A stretch of DNA of 14,329 nt, from positions 1-14,329 of the forward strand of contig CAMPNZ010000036.1 in the NCBI GenBank assembly GCA_946892075.1. Direction: 5' to 3'. The DNA is from an uncultured Coriobacteriales bacterium. Its GTDB lineage: Bacteria > Actinomycetota > Coriobacteriia > Coriobacteriales > Eggerthellaceae. A model generated the notes under the pieces. That model saw nothing but the letters and a program-made list of their open reading frames with translations. It ran no database searches and was not told the origin of the DNA. The position numbers and the translations under genes are program-made. This document shows positions 13,386-14,329 of this stretch, piece by piece (position 1 is the first letter of the stretch; the number at the start of each line of letters is the position of its first letter).

Positions 13386-14329
13386 GTGGGAATTCCTGAG
13401 ATACATAGCGTAACACTACCTGGTAAATCGATGCGCGTAGGCGCATCTAAGCGGTTGACGAGCGTTGTATTCTTGCCACTTCTTGTTGTAAGTGTTTTTC
13501 TGGTTCTGTATGGCTTGTTAGTTGTGTATTCTGCGGTTAGTGTAGATGCAAAGTATAATTTCAACAGGCAACTTGCTGGTATTGCCGTGGGTATTATCGC
13601 TATGGCGGTGATCTGGCGTTTCGATTATAGGCGCCTTGCAGGCTACGTTAAATTGTTTCTTGTTATTAATGTTGTGCTTATTTTATCGCCTCATCTGCCT
13701 TTTATTGGCGTGCATACCATGGGTGCAACGTCATGGATTAATATCGGCATGCAAGTTCAACCAGGGGAATTTGCAAAAATTACAGTGATTTTGCTTGATG
13801 CTGCTATTGTTGCGCAATATAACGATCGCTTATCACAGCCGCGCATTTACCTTAAGGCGCTTGGGCTTATGATGGTTCCTTTTGTTGCGATTATGACGCA
13901 GCCCGATTTGGGAACAGGCCTGGTGTATTTGTTCATTGGAGCGGTTGCTTTGCTGGTATCGCGCGCGCCGGTGCGGTTTTTGCTTATCACGGTGGCGTGC
14001 TTTATTATCTTTATTGCGCTGGTGTTTCTTGCCGATGAAGTGCTTAAAACCGCCACGGGCGACTATCGCTTGCTGAAAACGTATCAGCGCAATCGCTTGT
14101 TGGTGTTTATGAACGAAGGCGCAGCTAACGCCTCTGAAGAAGGTTACAACGTGCGCCAAGCGATGATTGCTATCGGCTCGGGCGGGCTGTGGGGCCAAGG
14201 CTACATGCAAGGTTCGCAACACATTTTGGGCATTTTGCCTGAAGCGCCAACCGACTTCATCTTCTGCGTTCTTGCGGAAGAATTTGGCCTTGTGGGCTCG
14301 ATGATTTTGCTGTACGCATACGCGATACT
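13386..14329 (+). CDS. rodA: RodA, SEDS peptidoglycan glycosyltransferase (partial, runs off the end)
   Basis: RodA is a multi-span membrane enzyme that polymerises lipid II into glycan strands, working with PBP2 encoded just before. The start is the GTG at 13386: AAGGA (13375-13379), overlapping the mrdA stop, lies 6 bases upstream. An ATG at 13384 is out of frame and stops within ten codons; the in-frame ATG at 13431 lacks a ribosome site. The 314 residues present carry SEDS signatures: GATSWINIG with QPGEFAK (113-131), TQPDLGTGLVY (171-181), QRNRLLVF, YNVRQAMIAIGSGGLWGQG (254-272) and LPEAPTDFIFCVLAEEFG (284-301), in which Asp290 is the conserved catalytic aspartate. The last spans are missing only because the window ends. 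Position after mrdA argues for RodA over FtsW. Confidence 0.95.
   Translation, partial: MGIPEIHSVTLPGKSMRVGASKRLTSVVFLPLLVVSVFLVLYGLLVVYSAVSVDAKYNFNRQLAGIAVGIIAMAVIWRFDYRRLAGYVKLFLVINVVLILSPHLPFIGVHTMGATSWINIGMQVQPGEFAKITVILLDAAIVAQYNDRLSQPRIYLKALGLMMVPFVAIMTQPDLGTGLVYLFIGAVALLVSRAPVRFLLITVACFIIFIALVFLADEVLKTATGDYRLLKTYQRNRLLVFMNEGAANASEEGYNVRQAMIAIGSGGLWGQGYMQGSQHILGILPEAPTDFIFCVLAEEFGLVGSMILLYAYAI

Noticed and set aside
13384..13413. ATG at 13384 as the rodA start
   Set aside because: It is in another frame and reaches a stop within ten codons; the overlapping GTG at 13386 opens the RodA frame.
1..14329. CRISPR arrays, insertion sequences, tRNA or rRNA genes, toxin-antitoxin or phage genes
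   Set aside because: I looked on both strands and saw no regular spacer arrays, transposase motifs, cloverleaf sequences or ribosomal RNA signatures.

Overview
The window reads as one strand of an ordinary bacterial chromosome. All genes point to the right, the coding is dense, and G+C looks close to half by eye. The gene set suggests a Gram-positive, non-model actinomycete, most likely a Coriobacteriia/Eggerthellales member of moderate G+C such as a Cryptobacterium- or Slackia-like organism. The reasons are a sortase-type wall anchor, a lipoprotein substrate-binding protein, a membrane-anchored HtrA with a Pro-rich cytosolic tail, and an ndk-mreBCD-mrdA-rodA order. The taxon is an inference from gene content and codon style; no marker gene in the window fixes it.

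Layout from left to right: (1) 1-289: the last 60 residues of a cell-wall-anchored surface protein with a sortase-like signal, then a good intrinsic terminator. (2) 429-3326: a three-gene polar amino-acid ABC importer in the order lipoprotein binding protein, permease, ATPase, with a strong hairpin after the binding-protein gene. (3) 3396-5719: a well-formed sigma70-type promoter, an HtrA/DegP-type serine protease, and a GNAT acetyltransferase. (4) 5796-7919: a promoter overlapped by near-identical 12-base repeats, a structured leader with two competing hairpins, a cyclophilin peptidyl-prolyl isomerase, and a TPR protein with one membrane span and an outside domain. (5) 8128-8532: nucleoside diphosphate kinase. 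(6) 8533-8762: an intergenic region unusually full of perfect inverted repeats. (7) 8763-14329: the elongasome operon mreB-mreC-mreD-mrdA(PBP2)-rodA, tightly spaced or overlapping, with rodA cut by the window end.

The elongasome genes work together: MreB filaments, linked through MreC and MreD, position the transpeptidase PBP2 and the SEDS glycosyltransferase RodA for lateral wall growth. The importer is a self-contained uptake system. HtrA, the cyclophilin and possibly the TPR protein fit envelope and protein quality control.

I see no mobile element, CRISPR array, tRNA, rRNA or defence system, and no convincing wholly new system. The parts most worth a second look are regulatory and structural: the cyclophilin leader (5796-5952), the ndk-mreB intergenic region (8533-8762), the extra membrane span in PBP2, and a run of neighbouring genes with unusual or repetitive N-terminal extensions.
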